A stretch of 64,000 nucleotides of DNA, taken from Methylobacterium sp. CB376 (GTDB lineage Bacteria; Pseudomonadota; Alphaproteobacteria; Rhizobiales; Beijerinckiaceae). Positions within the stretch are counted from its first letter, which is position 1. Every line of letters starts with the position of its first letter. The DNA lies in contig NZ_CP121648.1 in assembly GCF_029714205.1 (NCBI RefSeq), forward strand, positions 6,797,501 through 6,861,500, given 5' to 3'. The notes beneath the pieces were generated by a model. The model had not been told where the DNA came from and did no database searches. It worked only from the letters and a program-made list of their open reading frames with translations. Shown here one piece after another: positions 29,949-39,229 of this stretch. The translations under genes and the position numbers were made by a program.

Positions 29949-30404
29949 ATGGCCGACCAGCCCCGCCACGCTTCGCCCGCCACCGCGCTGATCGCCCGGC
30001 TGATGCGCATCGTGCGCACCTGCCCGGAGGCGACGGCGGACGTGCTCGAACTCGTGCTGCTGGTGAGCCAGATCGAGGCCCTGACCGCGGTCGACCGGGA
30101 CTACCGGGACGCCAAGCGGGTGATCGCCCGGCTGCGCCACCCGCTCTGGGACATGGCGCCCGACCAGCGCGCCGTGCTGCGCCGGGCCGCCGACACGATC
30201 CGGGAGGTCTGCGGCCTCGCCGAGGCCGACATCCCGCCCGACCCGATCGCCGATGCGGGCGAGCGGGAGCGGGTCGAGGCCCAACTCGCCGCGGCGCTGG
30301 CGGCCGAGTTCACGCCGGCCCAGATCGCCAAGGTCACCGGGGCGGTGATGGCGGTGCTGCAGGCCTCCGGCAGCGGGCGCGCCGCCGAGCACGGGAGCGG
30401 CTGA
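29949..30404 (+). CDS. hypothetical helical protein
   Basis: A 151-residue, largely helical protein (ELVLLVSQIEALTAVDRDYR, RAADTIREVCGLAEADIPPD) with no signal peptide or Cys cluster. It starts 16 bp after the merR stop. Its own stop overlaps the start of the next tiny gene (TGATG at 30402-30406). Function unknown. The conserved-looking start and coupling support a real gene. Confidence 0.6.
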   Translation: MADQPRHASPATALIARLMRIVRTCPEATADVLELVLLVSQIEALTAVDRDYRDAKRVIARLRHPLWDMAPDQRAVLRRAADTIREVCGLAEADIPPDPIADAGERERVEAQLAAALAAEFTPAQIAKVTGAVMAVLQASGSGRAAEHGSG

Positions 30405-30508
30405 TGTTCGGGGATTATCCGGTCGAGGGGCGGGGCTACTGGCTCTGGCTCGGCGGCATCGCGCTGCTCGGGCTGTTCAACCTGCTCGTGATGCTCACGC
30501 TGCACTGA
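30404..30508 (+). CDS. 34-residue single-span membrane peptide
   Basis: The ATG at 30404 shares its A with the upstream TGA. The product begins MFGDYPVEGRGYWLWLGGIA and continues as one hydrophobic helix ending TLH at 30508. GGGAGCGG lies 8 bp before the start. The translational coupling, the ribosome site and the clean amphipathic-then-hydrophobic pattern argue for a real small membrane protein working with the 29949-30404 product. Confidence 0.6.
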   Translation: MFGDYPVEGRGYWLWLGGIALLGLFNLLVMLTLH

Positions 30509-30608
30509 TGCCGACGGGCCGCGAGGCCGACGCACCGGGCCGTCGCCCGTCTCGAAGGGACGACACAGGCCGACGGCGTGACGCGGCATCGAGGACGGAA
30601 CCGAGGGT
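30509..30608 (-). repeat. family C dispersed repeat, copy 2
   Basis: The reverse complement reads GGTTCCGTCCTCGATGCCGC, GTCACGCCGTCGGCCTGTGT and ends CGTCGGCATCAG. It aligns with copy 1 at 10796-10905. It begins immediately after the stop codon of the 34-residue gene. Confidence 0.7.
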
Positions 30609-30727
30609 CGTGAGACGTGACCGTCGAGACGGGGCGCCCGCGGGGCGCTTTCGGACCCGCGGCCCCTCGACGGCCCCCGGGCGGCTCCCCACATGCGGGC
30701 CGCAGAGCTTCCCCGGAGAAAGCCCTC

Positions 30728-31174
30728 ATGATCCGCCCCATCGTCGCGCTCGCCGCCAGCGCCCTCCTGGTCGGTCCGCTCCTGGCCAGTCCGCTCCTGG
30801 CCGGCCCGGCCCTGGCCCAGGCGGCCAAGACCATCGAGCGCAGCGTCGCGCCGGGCAAGCAGATCCTCCTGCTCACCGTGCCCAACCTCAAGAAGGATTG
30901 CTCCCTCGGTCCCCAGCCCGAGCTGAAAGTGACGGCGCCGCCCAAGAACGGCGCCCTGATCCAGCGCGCCGGCCGCCGCAAGACGCCCGCCACCTATCGC
31001 TGCCCGAACGTCGAGGCCAACGTCCAGGCCATGTTCTACGAGAGCAAGGCCGGCTTTACCGGTACCGACGAGCTCACGGTCGAGGTGAAGGGCGCGGACG
31101 GCACCATCTCGGTGCGCGTCATCAAGATCAAGGTCGGCGGCGGCGAGACCAAGAGCGACACTACCGACCTGTGA
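30728..31174 (+). CDS. secreted hypothetical protein upstream of prkA
   Basis: A 148-residue protein: signal peptide IVALAASALLVGPLLASPLL...ALAQ, then a beta-sandwich-like mature domain (LKVTAPPKNGALIQRAGRRK, FYESKAGFTGTDELTVEVKG) resembling bacterial Ig-like or cadherin-like folds. Two Cys (KKDCSLG and YRCPN) may form a disulfide. The signal region contains a 15-bp tandem repeat (LLASPLLAGP). Function unknown. Its stop codon abuts the GGAAC element of the following promoter. Confidence 0.65.
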   Translation: MIRPIVALAASALLVGPLLASPLLAGPALAQAAKTIERSVAPGKQILLLTVPNLKKDCSLGPQPELKVTAPPKNGALIQRAGRRKTPATYRCPNVEANVQAMFYESKAGFTGTDELTVEVKGADGTISVRVIKIKVGGGETKSDTTDL

Positions 31175-31199
31175 GGAACGCCCGGCCCGGCGCGGCGTT
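31175..31199 (+). promoter_or_regulatory. consensus sigma-EcfG promoter ahead of prkA-yeaH-spoVR
   Basis: GGAAC (31175-31179), exactly 16 bp, CGTT (31196-31199). This is a full match to the alphaproteobacterial general stress response consensus GGAAC-N16/17-CGTT. It starts right after the stop of the 30728 gene and points to prkA, leaving a leader of about 310 nt. In E. coli the same three genes belong to the RpoS stress regulon, so EcfG control here is biologically sensible. Confidence 0.7.
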
Positions 31200-31514
31200 T
31201 CCTCCTGACGGCGGCCGCGCGGCCATCCGGGCGGGGGCCGCGCCGCGGCGGCGCGAAGGCCGCGGCGGCGTCGCAAGAACGGCGGCGGGCGTGTCCTTTG
31301 CGACACAGGCGGCCGGGCCGGATGGCTTTCGCCTTGGTGGGCCTGCGACTTTCCGAAAGGGCACGGGGCCCGCACCGCGCCCGCACGCTGCTGTCGGGCC
31401 CCGACGACGAGGCCTGCGCAGTTTCCCGCCCTCGCCGCACTGCGACAAACATGAGGATATCGATTGCATCGGAGCCGGGACAGGATGAAGCTGGCGATGT
31501 CGTGAGGGTTCGGA
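31200..31514 (+). other. long untranslated leader of prkA
   Basis: About 315 bp without a convincing gene. It has GC-rich imperfect inverted repeats in its first half (GGCCGCGCGGCC region) and becomes less GC-rich near ATGAGGATATCGATTGCATC (31451-31470), which may hold a second promoter or control element. Confidence 0.35.
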
Positions 31515-33467
31515 ATGCCAATGCCGTCAGCGAGCGATCTGTTTCAGACCTTTGCCCGCAGCTACGAGGCCCGGCGTGACGCGGAACTGTCGCTCTCGGA
31601 GTACCTCGAAGCCTGCCGCGACAACCCCTTGATGTATGCGAGCGCGCCTGAGCGCATCCTGGAGGCGATCGGCCAGCCGGAGCTCGTCGACACCGCGCGG
31701 GATTCCCGCCTCGGCCGGATCTTCATGAACCGGACGATCCGGACCTACCCGGCCTTCTCGGAATTCTACGGCATGGAGGAGACGATCGAGCGGATCGTCT
31801 CCTTCTTCCGGCACGCCGCCCAGGGCCTGGAGGAGCGCAAGCAGATTCTCTACCTGCTCGGCCCGGTCGGCGGCGGCAAGTCGTCGCTCGCCGAGCGCCT
31901 GAAGTCCCTCATGGAGGTGCACCCGATCTACGTGCTGAAGGCCGGCAACGATCTGAGCCCGGTCTTCGAGAGCCCGCTCGTCCTGTTCGACCCCGAGACG
32001 ATGGGCCCGGCCATCGAGGAGCGCTACGGCATCCCGCGCCGCCGCCTCACCGGTCTGATGAGCCCCTGGTGCCTGAAGCGCCTCGACGAGTTCGGCGGCG
32101 ACATCACCCAGTTCAAGGTCGTGAAGGTCCGCCCCTCGCGCCTGCGCCAGATCGCCGTCGCCAAGACCGAGCCGGGCGACGAGAACAACCAGGACATCTC
32201 CTCGCTGGTCGGCAAGGTCGACATCCGCAAGCTCGAGACTCTGAGCCAGGCCGATCCGGACGCCTATTCCTACTCGGGCGGCCTCAACCGGGCGAACCAG
32301 GGCATCCTCGAATTCGTCGAGATGTTCAAGGCGCCGATCAAGATGCTGCACCCGCTGCTGACCGCCACGCAGGAGGGCAACTACGTCGGCACCGAGAACA
32401 TCGGGGCGATCCCCTTCACCGGCATCATCCTGGCCCACTCGAACGAGGCCGAGTGGCAGAGTTTCAAGACCAACAAGAACAATGAAGCCTTCATCGACCG
32501 CATCTACGTCATCAAGGTTCCGTACTGCCTGCGCGTCACCGAGGAGCAGCGGATCTACGAGAAGCTGATCTCCGGCTCGGAACTCGCCGAGGCGCCCTGC
32601 GCCCCCGGCACGCTGGAGATGCTGGCGCGCTTCTCGGTGCTCTCGCGCCTGCGCGAGCATCCGAACTCCAACGTGTTCTCGAAGATGCGGGTCTATGACG
32701 GCGAGTCCCTGCGCGAGGTCGATCCCCGCGCCCGCTCGCTCCAGGAGTACAAGGACTCGGCCGGCGTCGACGAGGGCATGGACGGGATCTCGACCCGCTT
32801 CGCCTTCAAGGTCATGGCCGCGACCTTCAACCACGACACCACCGAGGTCTCGGCCGACCCGGTCCACCTGATGTACGTGCTGGAGCAGGCGCTGCGCCGC
32901 GAGCAGCTCCCGCCCGAGACCGAGAAGCGCTACCTGGAATTCATCAAGGGCGAGCTCGCGCCCCGCTACGCCGAGTTCATCGGCCACGAGATCCAGAAGG
33001 CCTACCTCGAATCTTACCACGATTACGGTCAGAACCTGTTCGACCGTTACATCGACTACGCGGATGCCTGGATCGAGGATCAGGACTTCAAGGATCCGGA
33101 GACCGGGCAGCTGCTCAACCGGGAACTCCTGAACCAGGAACTCACCAAGATCGAGAAGCCGGCGGGGATCGCCAACCCGAAGGACTTCCGCAACGAGGTG
33201 GTCAAGTTCGCCCTGCGCTCGCGGGCCCAGCACGGCGGGCGCAACCCGTCCTGGACCTCCTACGAGAAGATCCGCGAGGTGATCGAGCGGCGCATGTTCA
33301 GCCAGGTGGAGGAGCTGCTGCCGGTGATCTCCTTCGGCTCGAAGAAGGACAGCGAGACCGAGAAGAAGCACGGCGAGTTCGTCGAGCGGATGCGGGCGCG
33401 CGGCTACACCGAGCGGCAGGTGCGGCGCCTCGTCGAGTGGTACATGCGCGTCAAGCAGGCGGGCTGA
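31515..33467 (+). CDS. prkA: PrkA serine protein kinase / AAA+ protein (YeaG)
   Basis: A 650-residue PrkA-family protein: an N-terminal AAA+ domain with P-loop GPVGGGKSS (116-124) and a C-terminal kinase-like PrkA domain. The family has been described as serine kinase and, in Bacillus, as AAA+ protease. It heads the conserved prkA-yeaH-spoVR operon, acting in nutrient and nitrogen stress in E. coli. The ATG at 31515 gives the family length (about 640-650). Confidence 0.95.
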   Translation: MPMPSASDLFQTFARSYEARRDAELSLSEYLEACRDNPLMYASAPERILEAIGQPELVDTARDSRLGRIFMNRTIRTYPAFSEFYGMEETIERIVSFFRHAAQGLEERKQILYLLGPVGGGKSSLAERLKSLMEVHPIYVLKAGNDLSPVFESPLVLFDPETMGPAIEERYGIPRRRLTGLMSPWCLKRLDEFGGDITQFKVVKVRPSRLRQIAVAKTEPGDENNQDISSLVGKVDIRKLETLSQADPDAYSYSGGLNRANQGILEFVEMFKAPIKMLHPLLTATQEGNYVGTENIGAIPFTGIILAHSNEAEWQSFKTNKNNEAFIDRIYVIKVPYCLRVTEEQRIYEKLISGSELAEAPCAPGTLEMLARFSVLSRLREHPNSNVFSKMRVYDGESLREVDPRARSLQEYKDSAGVDEGMDGISTRFAFKVMAATFNHDTTEVSADPVHLMYVLEQALRREQLPPETEKRYLEFIKGELAPRYAEFIGHEIQKAYLESYHDYGQNLFDRYIDYADAWIEDQDFKDPETGQLLNRELLNQELTKIEKPAGIANPKDFRNEVVKFALRSRAQHGGRNPSWTSYEKIREVIERRMFSQVEELLPVISFGSKKDSETEKKHGEFVERMRARGYTERQVRRLVEWYMRVKQAG

Positions 33468-33563
33468 CGGGCCGGCGGGCCCGAAGCCCGCCGCGCCCCG
33501 CGCGGTTGCGGATGCCGGAATCCGTCCGGTAGGGTAAGATGGCGTGATCGGAAGTTCGGCCTG

Positions 33564-34874
33564 ATGCACATTATCGATCGGCGCCTCAATCCGGGCGGCA
33601 AGTCCCTGGCGAACCGGCAGCGCTTCCTGCGCCGGGTGCGCGACGTCGCGCAGCGCGCGGTGCGCGAGGCCGCGCGCGACCGCGACATCCGCAACATCGA
33701 CAAGGAGGCGAGCGTCACCGTCCCGGTGGACGGGGTGCGCGAGCCCCGCTTCAGCCGGGCGCCCGGCACCGGCGTGCAGGACCACATTCTGCCCGGCAAC
33801 AAGACCTACATCGAGGGCGACACGATCGAGCGCCCGCCCCGCGGCCAGGGCGGCGGCGGGGGCGGCCAGGCCGGGGAGGGCGGCCAGGATTCGGAGGATT
33901 CCTTCCAGTTCATGCTGACCCGGGAGGAGTTCCTGGAACTCTTCCTGGAGGACCTGGAACTGCCCGACCTCGCCAAGAGGCGCCTCGCCGTGGTCGAGAC
34001 CCCGGCCCTGCGCCGGGCGGGCTACATGGTCTCGGGCTCGCCCGCGAACCTCGCCCTCACCCGGACCCTGCGCAACTCGCTGTCGCGGCGCATCGCCCTC
34101 AAGCGCCCCAAGCACGAGGATCTCGCGGCGCTCGAGGCCGACCTCGCCGAGGCCGAGGCCCGCGCCCCCGACGCGCCCGAGACCGTCGCCCTGCGCGAGG
34201 AGGTCGCGCGCCTGCGCATCCGCAGCCAGCGCATCCCCTACATCGACCCGATCGACCTGCGCTACCGCCGCTTCGAGCCCTATCCGCGCCCGGTCGCCCA
34301 GGCGGTGATGTTCTGCCTGATGGACGTCTCGGGCTCGATGACCGAGCACATGAAGGACCTCGCCAAGCGGTTCTACATCCTGCTGCACATCTTCCTGGTG
34401 CGCCGCTACAAGCACGTCGAGATCGTCTTCATCCGCCACACCGACCACGCCAAGGAGGTCGACGAGGAGACCTTCTTCGGCTCGCGGGAGACCGGCGGCA
34501 CCCTGGTCTCCTCGGCGCTGGTCGAGATGAAGCGCATCGTCGCCGAGCGCTACAACCCCGAGGACTGGAACATCTACGCCGCCCAGGCCTCGGACGGCGA
34601 CAACGTGTCGAGCGACTCGACCACCTCGCAGGAACTCCTGCGCGGCGCGATCCTCCCAGCCTGCCAGCACTTCGCCTACCTGGAGGTCGGCGACGAGACC
34701 GGCCCGCGGGCCGGCTTCGTGGAGCACCGCACCACCCTGTGGCGCACCTACGAGCCCGTCGCCAAGGCCAACCCCGTGCTCGCCATGCGCAAGGTCAACC
34801 ACCGCCGCGACATCTACCCGGTCTTCCGCGAACTCTTCGCCCGCAAGGCCGGGCAGGAGCAGGCCCCGGCCTGA
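33564..34874 (+). CDS. yeaH: DUF444 protein YeaH/YhbH
   Basis: A 436-residue DUF444 protein with a VWA-like domain whose MIDAS motif is visible in FCLMDVSGSMTEHMKDLAKR. A Gly-rich acidic linker (GGGGGQAGEGGQDSEDS) precedes it. The N-terminus MHIIDRRLNPGGKSLANRQR is canonical. YeaH works with PrkA and SpoVR in stress survival by an unknown mechanism. It starts 96 bp after prkA. Confidence 0.94.
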   Translation: MHIIDRRLNPGGKSLANRQRFLRRVRDVAQRAVREAARDRDIRNIDKEASVTVPVDGVREPRFSRAPGTGVQDHILPGNKTYIEGDTIERPPRGQGGGGGGQAGEGGQDSEDSFQFMLTREEFLELFLEDLELPDLAKRRLAVVETPALRRAGYMVSGSPANLALTRTLRNSLSRRIALKRPKHEDLAALEADLAEAEARAPDAPETVALREEVARLRIRSQRIPYIDPIDLRYRRFEPYPRPVAQAVMFCLMDVSGSMTEHMKDLAKRFYILLHIFLVRRYKHVEIVFIRHTDHAKEVDEETFFGSRETGGTLVSSALVEMKRIVAERYNPEDWNIYAAQASDGDNVSSDSTTSQELLRGAILPACQHFAYLEVGDETGPRAGFVEHRTTLWRTYEPVAKANPVLAMRKVNHRRDIYPVFRELFARKAGQEQAPA

Positions 34875-34944
34875 GCGCCGCGACACTGCCACGATGCGGA
34901 TGAACCCTGTGCCGCCGACGCCGTGAAGAGAGGTTCGAGGTCCG

Positions 34945-36522
34945 ATGAATGCACCGACCACCGGGGTGATGCCGCGGCCGGCCCTGGTCCGGGCGGGGGA
35001 GCCCCTGTTCACCGGGAATGACTGGGACTTCGACACGATCCGGCGCATCCACGACGCCTGCGAGGCCATCGCCGGCCCGGAACTCGGCCTGTCCTGGTAC
35101 CCGAACCAGATCGAGATCATCACGGCCGAGCAGATGCTCGACGCCTACGCGTCGATCGGCATGCCGCTCTTCTACAAGCACTGGTCCTTCGGCAAGCACT
35201 TCGCCCAGCACGAGGCCGGCTACCGCCGCGGCCTGATGGGCCTCGCCTACGAGATCGTGATCAACTCGAACCCGTGCATCTCCTACATCATGGAGGAGAA
35301 CACGGCGACGATGCAGACGCTGGTGATCGCCCACGCCGCCTTCGGGCACAACCACTTCTTCAAGAACAACTACCTGTTCCGGCAGTGGACCGACGCCGAG
35401 GGCATCCTCGACTACCTCGACTTCGCCAAGGGCTTCATCTCGCGCTGCGAGGAGCGCTACGGTCACGCCGCCGTCGAGGCGGTGCTCGACGCCGCCCACG
35501 CGCTGATGAACCAGGGCGTGCACCGCTACCCCCGCAAGAAGCGGCCCGACCTGTCCTCCGAGCAGCGCCGCGAGCGCGAGCGCCAGGAGCACCAGGAGCG
35601 GATGTACAACGACCTCTGGCGCACGCTGCCGGCGCGGGCCAAGACCGACAAGCCGAACCTCTCGGTCGAGCGCCGCCGCGCCCTGCTCGAATTGCCGCAG
35701 GAGAACATCCTCTACTTCCTGGAGAAGGTGGCGCCCCGCCTGCAGCCCTGGCAGCGCGAGATCCTGCGCATCGTCCGCCACGTGGCGCAGTACTTCTACC
35801 CGCAGCGCCAGACCAAGGTGATGAACGAGGGCTGCGCCACCTACACGCACTACCAGATCATGACCCGCCTCTCGGAGACGGGCCGGATCACCGAGGCGGC
35901 CTACCTGGAGTTCCTGCAGTCGCACACGAACGTCATCCGGCAGCCGACCTTCGACGACCGGCATTACGGCGGGCACAATCCGTACGCCATCGGCTTCGCC
36001 ATGATGACGGACATCGCCCGGATCGCCAGCGAGCCGACCGAGGAGGACCGGGCGTGGTTCCCGGACATCGCCGGCTGCCGCGACCCGATGGGCGTGCTGC
36101 GCGACGTCTGGGAGAATTACCGCGACGAGAGCTTCATCGCGCAGTTCCTGTCGCCCCGCCTGATGCGCCAGCTGCGCCTGTTCCACGTCGTCGACGATCC
36201 CGACCGGCCCGAACTGCGGGTCGAGGCGATCCACGACGAGCGCGGCTACCGGCGCCTGCGCCGGGCCTTCGCGCGCCAGTACGACGTGGCGTGGCTCGAT
36301 CCGGACATCGAGGTGGTGGATGTCGACCTGGAGGGCGACCGCCGCCTGATCCTGCACCACAAGGTGCTGAACCGGGTCCTGCTGCAGAAGGAGGACGCGC
36401 ACCGGGTGCTCCAGCACCTCGCGGATCTCTGGGGCTACGACGTGGTGCTGAAGGAGGTCGATCCCGCCTCCGGCACCGTGCTCAAGGAGCACAATGCGAG
36501 CGCGCGGCCGACCTTCTTCTGA
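34945..36522 (+). CDS. spoVR: SpoVR family protein
   Basis: A 525-residue SpoVR-family protein. Canonical stretches include GLSWYPNQIEIITAEQMLDA, YEIVINSNPCISYIMEENT and HNHFFKNNYLFRQWTD. It is named after a Bacillus spore-cortex gene but in proteobacteria is part of the prkA-yeaH-spoVR stress operon; there is no sporulation here. It starts 70 bp after yeaH with AGAGAGGTTCGAGG as ribosome site. Confidence 0.94.
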   Translation: MNAPTTGVMPRPALVRAGEPLFTGNDWDFDTIRRIHDACEAIAGPELGLSWYPNQIEIITAEQMLDAYASIGMPLFYKHWSFGKHFAQHEAGYRRGLMGLAYEIVINSNPCISYIMEENTATMQTLVIAHAAFGHNHFFKNNYLFRQWTDAEGILDYLDFAKGFISRCEERYGHAAVEAVLDAAHALMNQGVHRYPRKKRPDLSSEQRRERERQEHQERMYNDLWRTLPARAKTDKPNLSVERRRALLELPQENILYFLEKVAPRLQPWQREILRIVRHVAQYFYPQRQTKVMNEGCATYTHYQIMTRLSETGRITEAAYLEFLQSHTNVIRQPTFDDRHYGGHNPYAIGFAMMTDIARIASEPTEEDRAWFPDIAGCRDPMGVLRDVWENYRDESFIAQFLSPRLMRQLRLFHVVDDPDRPELRVEAIHDERGYRRLRRAFARQYDVAWLDPDIEVVDVDLEGDRRLILHHKVLNRVLLQKEDAHRVLQHLADLWGYDVVLKEVDPASGTVLKEHNASARPTFF

Positions 36523-36589
36523 GTGTTTCGAGGGGGGTCCGAACGGATCGTTCGGATGCGGGGTCATCCCGACGGCCACGTCCCGTGAC

Positions 36590-36692
36590 CCTTGGTTCGG
36601 GTCTCGGATTCTCGTCGGGCCATCGGCGTGATCTCGGCCATCCGAGACGGTCGACGGCCGGCCGCGTCGGCAGCCCGGGCCGTTGCCGTCAC
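36590..36692 (+). repeat. family C dispersed repeat, copy 3 (diverged)
   Basis: TTGGTTCGGGTCTCGGATTC...GGCCATCGGCGTGATCTCGG, ending GTCGGCAGCCCGGGCCGTTG, aligns with copies at 10796 and 30509 with more mismatches. Its end overlaps the stop of the convergent DUF1476 gene, and it separates that gene from spoVR. Confidence 0.6.
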
Positions 36693-37024
36693 ACCGCCCG
36701 GTCCTCCTCCCGCACCGCCCGCGCCGCCTCGGCCTGGGCGCGCGCGAACAGGTCCGGCACCTCGGCCGCGGCCGCGTCGAGGCCGCGCTCGCCCAATTCG
36801 CCGCGCAGCCGCTCCTTCAGCGCCGCGTCGGTGAGCGGGGAGGCGATGGTCTCCACCAGCCGGCGCGTATAGGCCTCGCCCTCCGCCTCCGACAGGCCGA
36901 GCCGCGCGCTCATCCAGGTGCCGATGATGCGGTTGCGCCGCACCAGGGCGCGAAACCGCATCTCCTCCTCGTGCGCGAACAGGGCCTCGGCGGCGCGCTC
37001 GCGCTCCTCGAACGGGGTCGTCAT
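36689..37024 (-). CDS. DUF1476 protein, F1-ATPase zeta inhibitor family
   Basis: A 111-residue DUF1476 protein, the alphaproteobacterial zeta subunit that inhibits F1-ATPase rotation (characterised in Paracoccus). It starts MTTPFEERERAAEALFAHEE and contains EMRFRALVRRNRIIGTWMSA, both hallmarks of the family. Length is normal (about 105-110). RBS GGAGCCC lies just upstream. It is transcribed alone, convergent with spoVR. Confidence 0.9.
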   Translation of the reverse strand: MTTPFEERERAAEALFAHEEEMRFRALVRRNRIIGTWMSARLGLSEAEGEAYTRRLVETIASPLTDAALKERLRGELGERGLDAAAAEVPDLFARAQAEAARAVREEDRAV

Positions 37025-37328
37025 GGGCTCCTCCGTCCTTCTCTCGGCCAGGATGCTACCCTGATCGCGGGCGGATGCCAGGGCCCCCGATCCGGCCGTC
37101 CCCCGACCTGGAGGCCGCTCCAGCCGGTCGCTGCACCGGCGGGGCGGCCCGCCCGACCTCGACGGGATCGTCTTCGCGGCGCAGAGGCGGGCGAGCACGG
37201 CGCACCGGCCCCGGCCGAGACCGCGGGGGCGGTGCTGATGCTCGGCGGCGTGGTCGCGGCGATCCGCGCCTTCGCGGGGCGGCGGGCGCCCCGCTCACCT
37301 GTGCCAAGGCCGCCGCCCGAGCGGGCCC

Positions 37329-38729
37329 CTATCGCCGCGGCTTCGGGTTCTCCAGGAAGAAGCGCCACATCTCCCGGGAGGCGTCCGGGCCGCTTGGGTC
37401 GGTGTAGCTCGCGGCGGCGTCGCCCCCCGACCACGCGTGGCCGCTGCCCTGCACGACCCAGTGCTCGAAGCGCGGGCGGCCGCTCTCGTCCGCCAGGACG
37501 CTGCGCCGCCATGCCCGCCCGTTCGGCGCCACGCCGGCCTCCTCGCGCAGCAGGGTGCCGCCCGTCGCCGCGATGATCGCCGCGCCGTTGCGCGGATGCA
37601 CGGTCGTGTCCTGGTCGCCGTGGAACACGATGGTGGGCAGCACCCGCTCCGGCCGGGACGACGCCTCCGCGCCCTCCCGCATCGCCCGCATGGCCGCCGG
37701 CAGGCCGCTCGCCGCCCCGGCGCAGAGCCCCGAATGGATGCCCACCGCCGCGAACAGGTCCGGATAGGCCGCCGCCAGGTTCGCCGCCGCGGCGCCGCCC
37801 GCCGACAGGCCCGCCACGTAGACCCGCCGGGGATCGACCGCGTAATCCTCCATCACCGCCCGGGCGATCCCGGCGATCAGCGAGGCCTCGCCGTGGTCGC
37901 GGCGCTGGTCGGCGCTGTTGAACCAGTTCCAGCAGCGGGCGTGGTTGGCCGCGGCGGTCTGGGCCGGGTAGGCGACCAGGAAGGTCTCGGCATCGGCGAT
38001 CCGGTTCATGCCGGTGCCGGCCGCGAAATCGTCGGGCGACTGGGTGCAGCCGTGCAGCATCACCACGAGCGGCACCGCCCGGCCCCTGTAGGCGCCCGGC
38101 ACGTAGAGCTTGTAGGCGCGCTGGCCCGCCGCGTTGGCGTAGTGGCGCGACAGGAACTCCCCGGGTCCCGCCTCGCCGGCCACCTCCGCGTCCGGGGCCG
38201 GCTCGACCAGCCCGTCGAGGAGCGGGGCGACCTTGCGGCCGATCTCCCGGGCGATCTCGCGCAGCCCCTGCGGGAGAGGGCGCAGCCCCTCCGCGAGGGG
38301 CCGAAGCCCCTCCGCGAGGGGCCGGTGCCCCTCCGGGTGGGGCATGGGGATCATGCGGGGTTCCGGCGCGGCCGGGCGCGGCGCCGCGCCCGCCGTCCAG
38401 GCCGGGGCGGCCGGCCGGAGTCCGGCGCGCCCGACCGCCTCGACCGGCGTCACTGCCGGGGACGGCTTTGCCGCCGGGGAGGGCTTTACCGCTTGGGAGG
38501 GTTGGGCCGACGCGGCGGTCTCGGCCGGGGCGGCGCGCGCCGCGCCGCCCGGCAGGGCGCGCAGGGGCGTCGGGTTGACCTTCGCGGCCGGCGCGGCGGG
38601 GGCCGGTTCGGCCGGAGCGGGGCGCTCGCCGCGGACCACCCGCTGGATCACGGACAGCGCTTCGCCGAGGCGCCCGGCCCGCGTGAGGCGCGTCGCCTCG
38701 GCCATGCCGGGGAGGATCTTCTTGCGCAT
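37329..38729 (-). CDS. PHB-depolymerase-family esterase
   Basis: A 466-residue protein. An N-terminal helical part (MRKKILPGMAEATRLTRAGR) and a long Ala/Pro linker with tandem repeats (PLAEGLRPLAEGLRPL) precede an alpha/beta-hydrolase domain of the Esterase_phb family: oxyanion-hole LVVMLHGCTQSP, nucleophile Ser in AGLSAGGAAA, Asp in FHGDQDTTVH and His in VVQGSGHAWSGG. There is no signal peptide, so it may act on intracellular polyester or other esters. The MRKKILPGMAEATRLTRAGR start recurs in rhizobial relatives. The next gene upstream on this strand is a CopG regulator. Confidence 0.88.
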   Translation of the reverse strand: MRKKILPGMAEATRLTRAGRLGEALSVIQRVVRGERPAPAEPAPAAPAAKVNPTPLRALPGGAARAAPAETAASAQPSQAVKPSPAAKPSPAVTPVEAVGRAGLRPAAPAWTAGAAPRPAAPEPRMIPMPHPEGHRPLAEGLRPLAEGLRPLPQGLREIAREIGRKVAPLLDGLVEPAPDAEVAGEAGPGEFLSRHYANAAGQRAYKLYVPGAYRGRAVPLVVMLHGCTQSPDDFAAGTGMNRIADAETFLVAYPAQTAAANHARCWNWFNSADQRRDHGEASLIAGIARAVMEDYAVDPRRVYVAGLSAGGAAAANLAAAYPDLFAAVGIHSGLCAGAASGLPAAMRAMREGAEASSRPERVLPTIVFHGDQDTTVHPRNGAAIIAATGGTLLREEAGVAPNGRAWRRSVLADESGRPRFEHWVVQGSGHAWSGGDAAASYTDPSGPDASREMWRFFLENPKPRR

Positions 38730-38809
38730 GGGAGCCTCGTCCTTGAGGACGCGAGAGGAGCCGGCGCCGGGCGGTCGGGCCCGGCGCGCGGAGGGGCGGC
38801 GGACCGCCG

Positions 38810-39229
38810 TCAGCGGATGCGGTCGGCCAGGGCCGCCTTGACGGCGGGGCTGGCATGGAGGGCGCCGAGCACCTCCACGGAAGCGATGGCCGCGCGGGCG
38901 AGGTCGGGCGTCACGTCGGAGGCGATGGTCGCGAGCCCCAGCACCCGGATGGCGAGCGGGGTCCCCGCGTCGCGGGCCGCCTCCAGATCCTCCCGGGCGA
39001 AGTGCCGCAGGCCGAGTTCGACGCGCTTGCGCGCCATCGCCTGCCGGGTCGCCTCGCCGTGCCGGTCGATCTGGTTGCGGATCGCCGTGCGGATGAAGTC
39101 GGTGCGGTTGGCGTAGAACCCGTCGCGGACCAGCAGGTCCACGTGCCCGAGATCGACGTAGCCGAGATTGATCGTGATCTTCTCGCTGTCGCCGGCCCGG
39201 GGCCGCAGCTCCTGCACGCTTCCGCTCAT
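38810..39229 (-). CDS. CopG-type ribbon-helix-helix regulator
   Basis: A 139-residue protein. The N-terminal ribbon-helix-helix covers about residues 15-60 (EKITINLGYVDLGHVDLLVR, ANRTDFIRTAIRNQIDRH), followed by a helical C-terminal domain. It lies 80 bp before the esterase on the same strand and is probably co-transcribed, perhaps controlling it. ATG 39229 has AGGA at the right distance; ATG 39238 is also possible. Confidence 0.82.
   Translation of the reverse strand: MSGSVQELRPRAGDSEKITINLGYVDLGHVDLLVRDGFYANRTDFIRTAIRNQIDRHGEATRQAMARKRVELGLRHFAREDLEAARDAGTPLAIRVLGLATIASDVTPDLARAAIASVEVLGALHASPAVKAALADRIR

Noticed and set aside
31527..35123. 1198-residue minus-strand open frame opposite prkA, yeaH and spoVR
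   Set aside because: Shadow of GC-rich coding DNA. It spans three clearly homologous plus-strand genes and has low-complexity Leu/Gly/Val/Glu/Asp composition without motifs.
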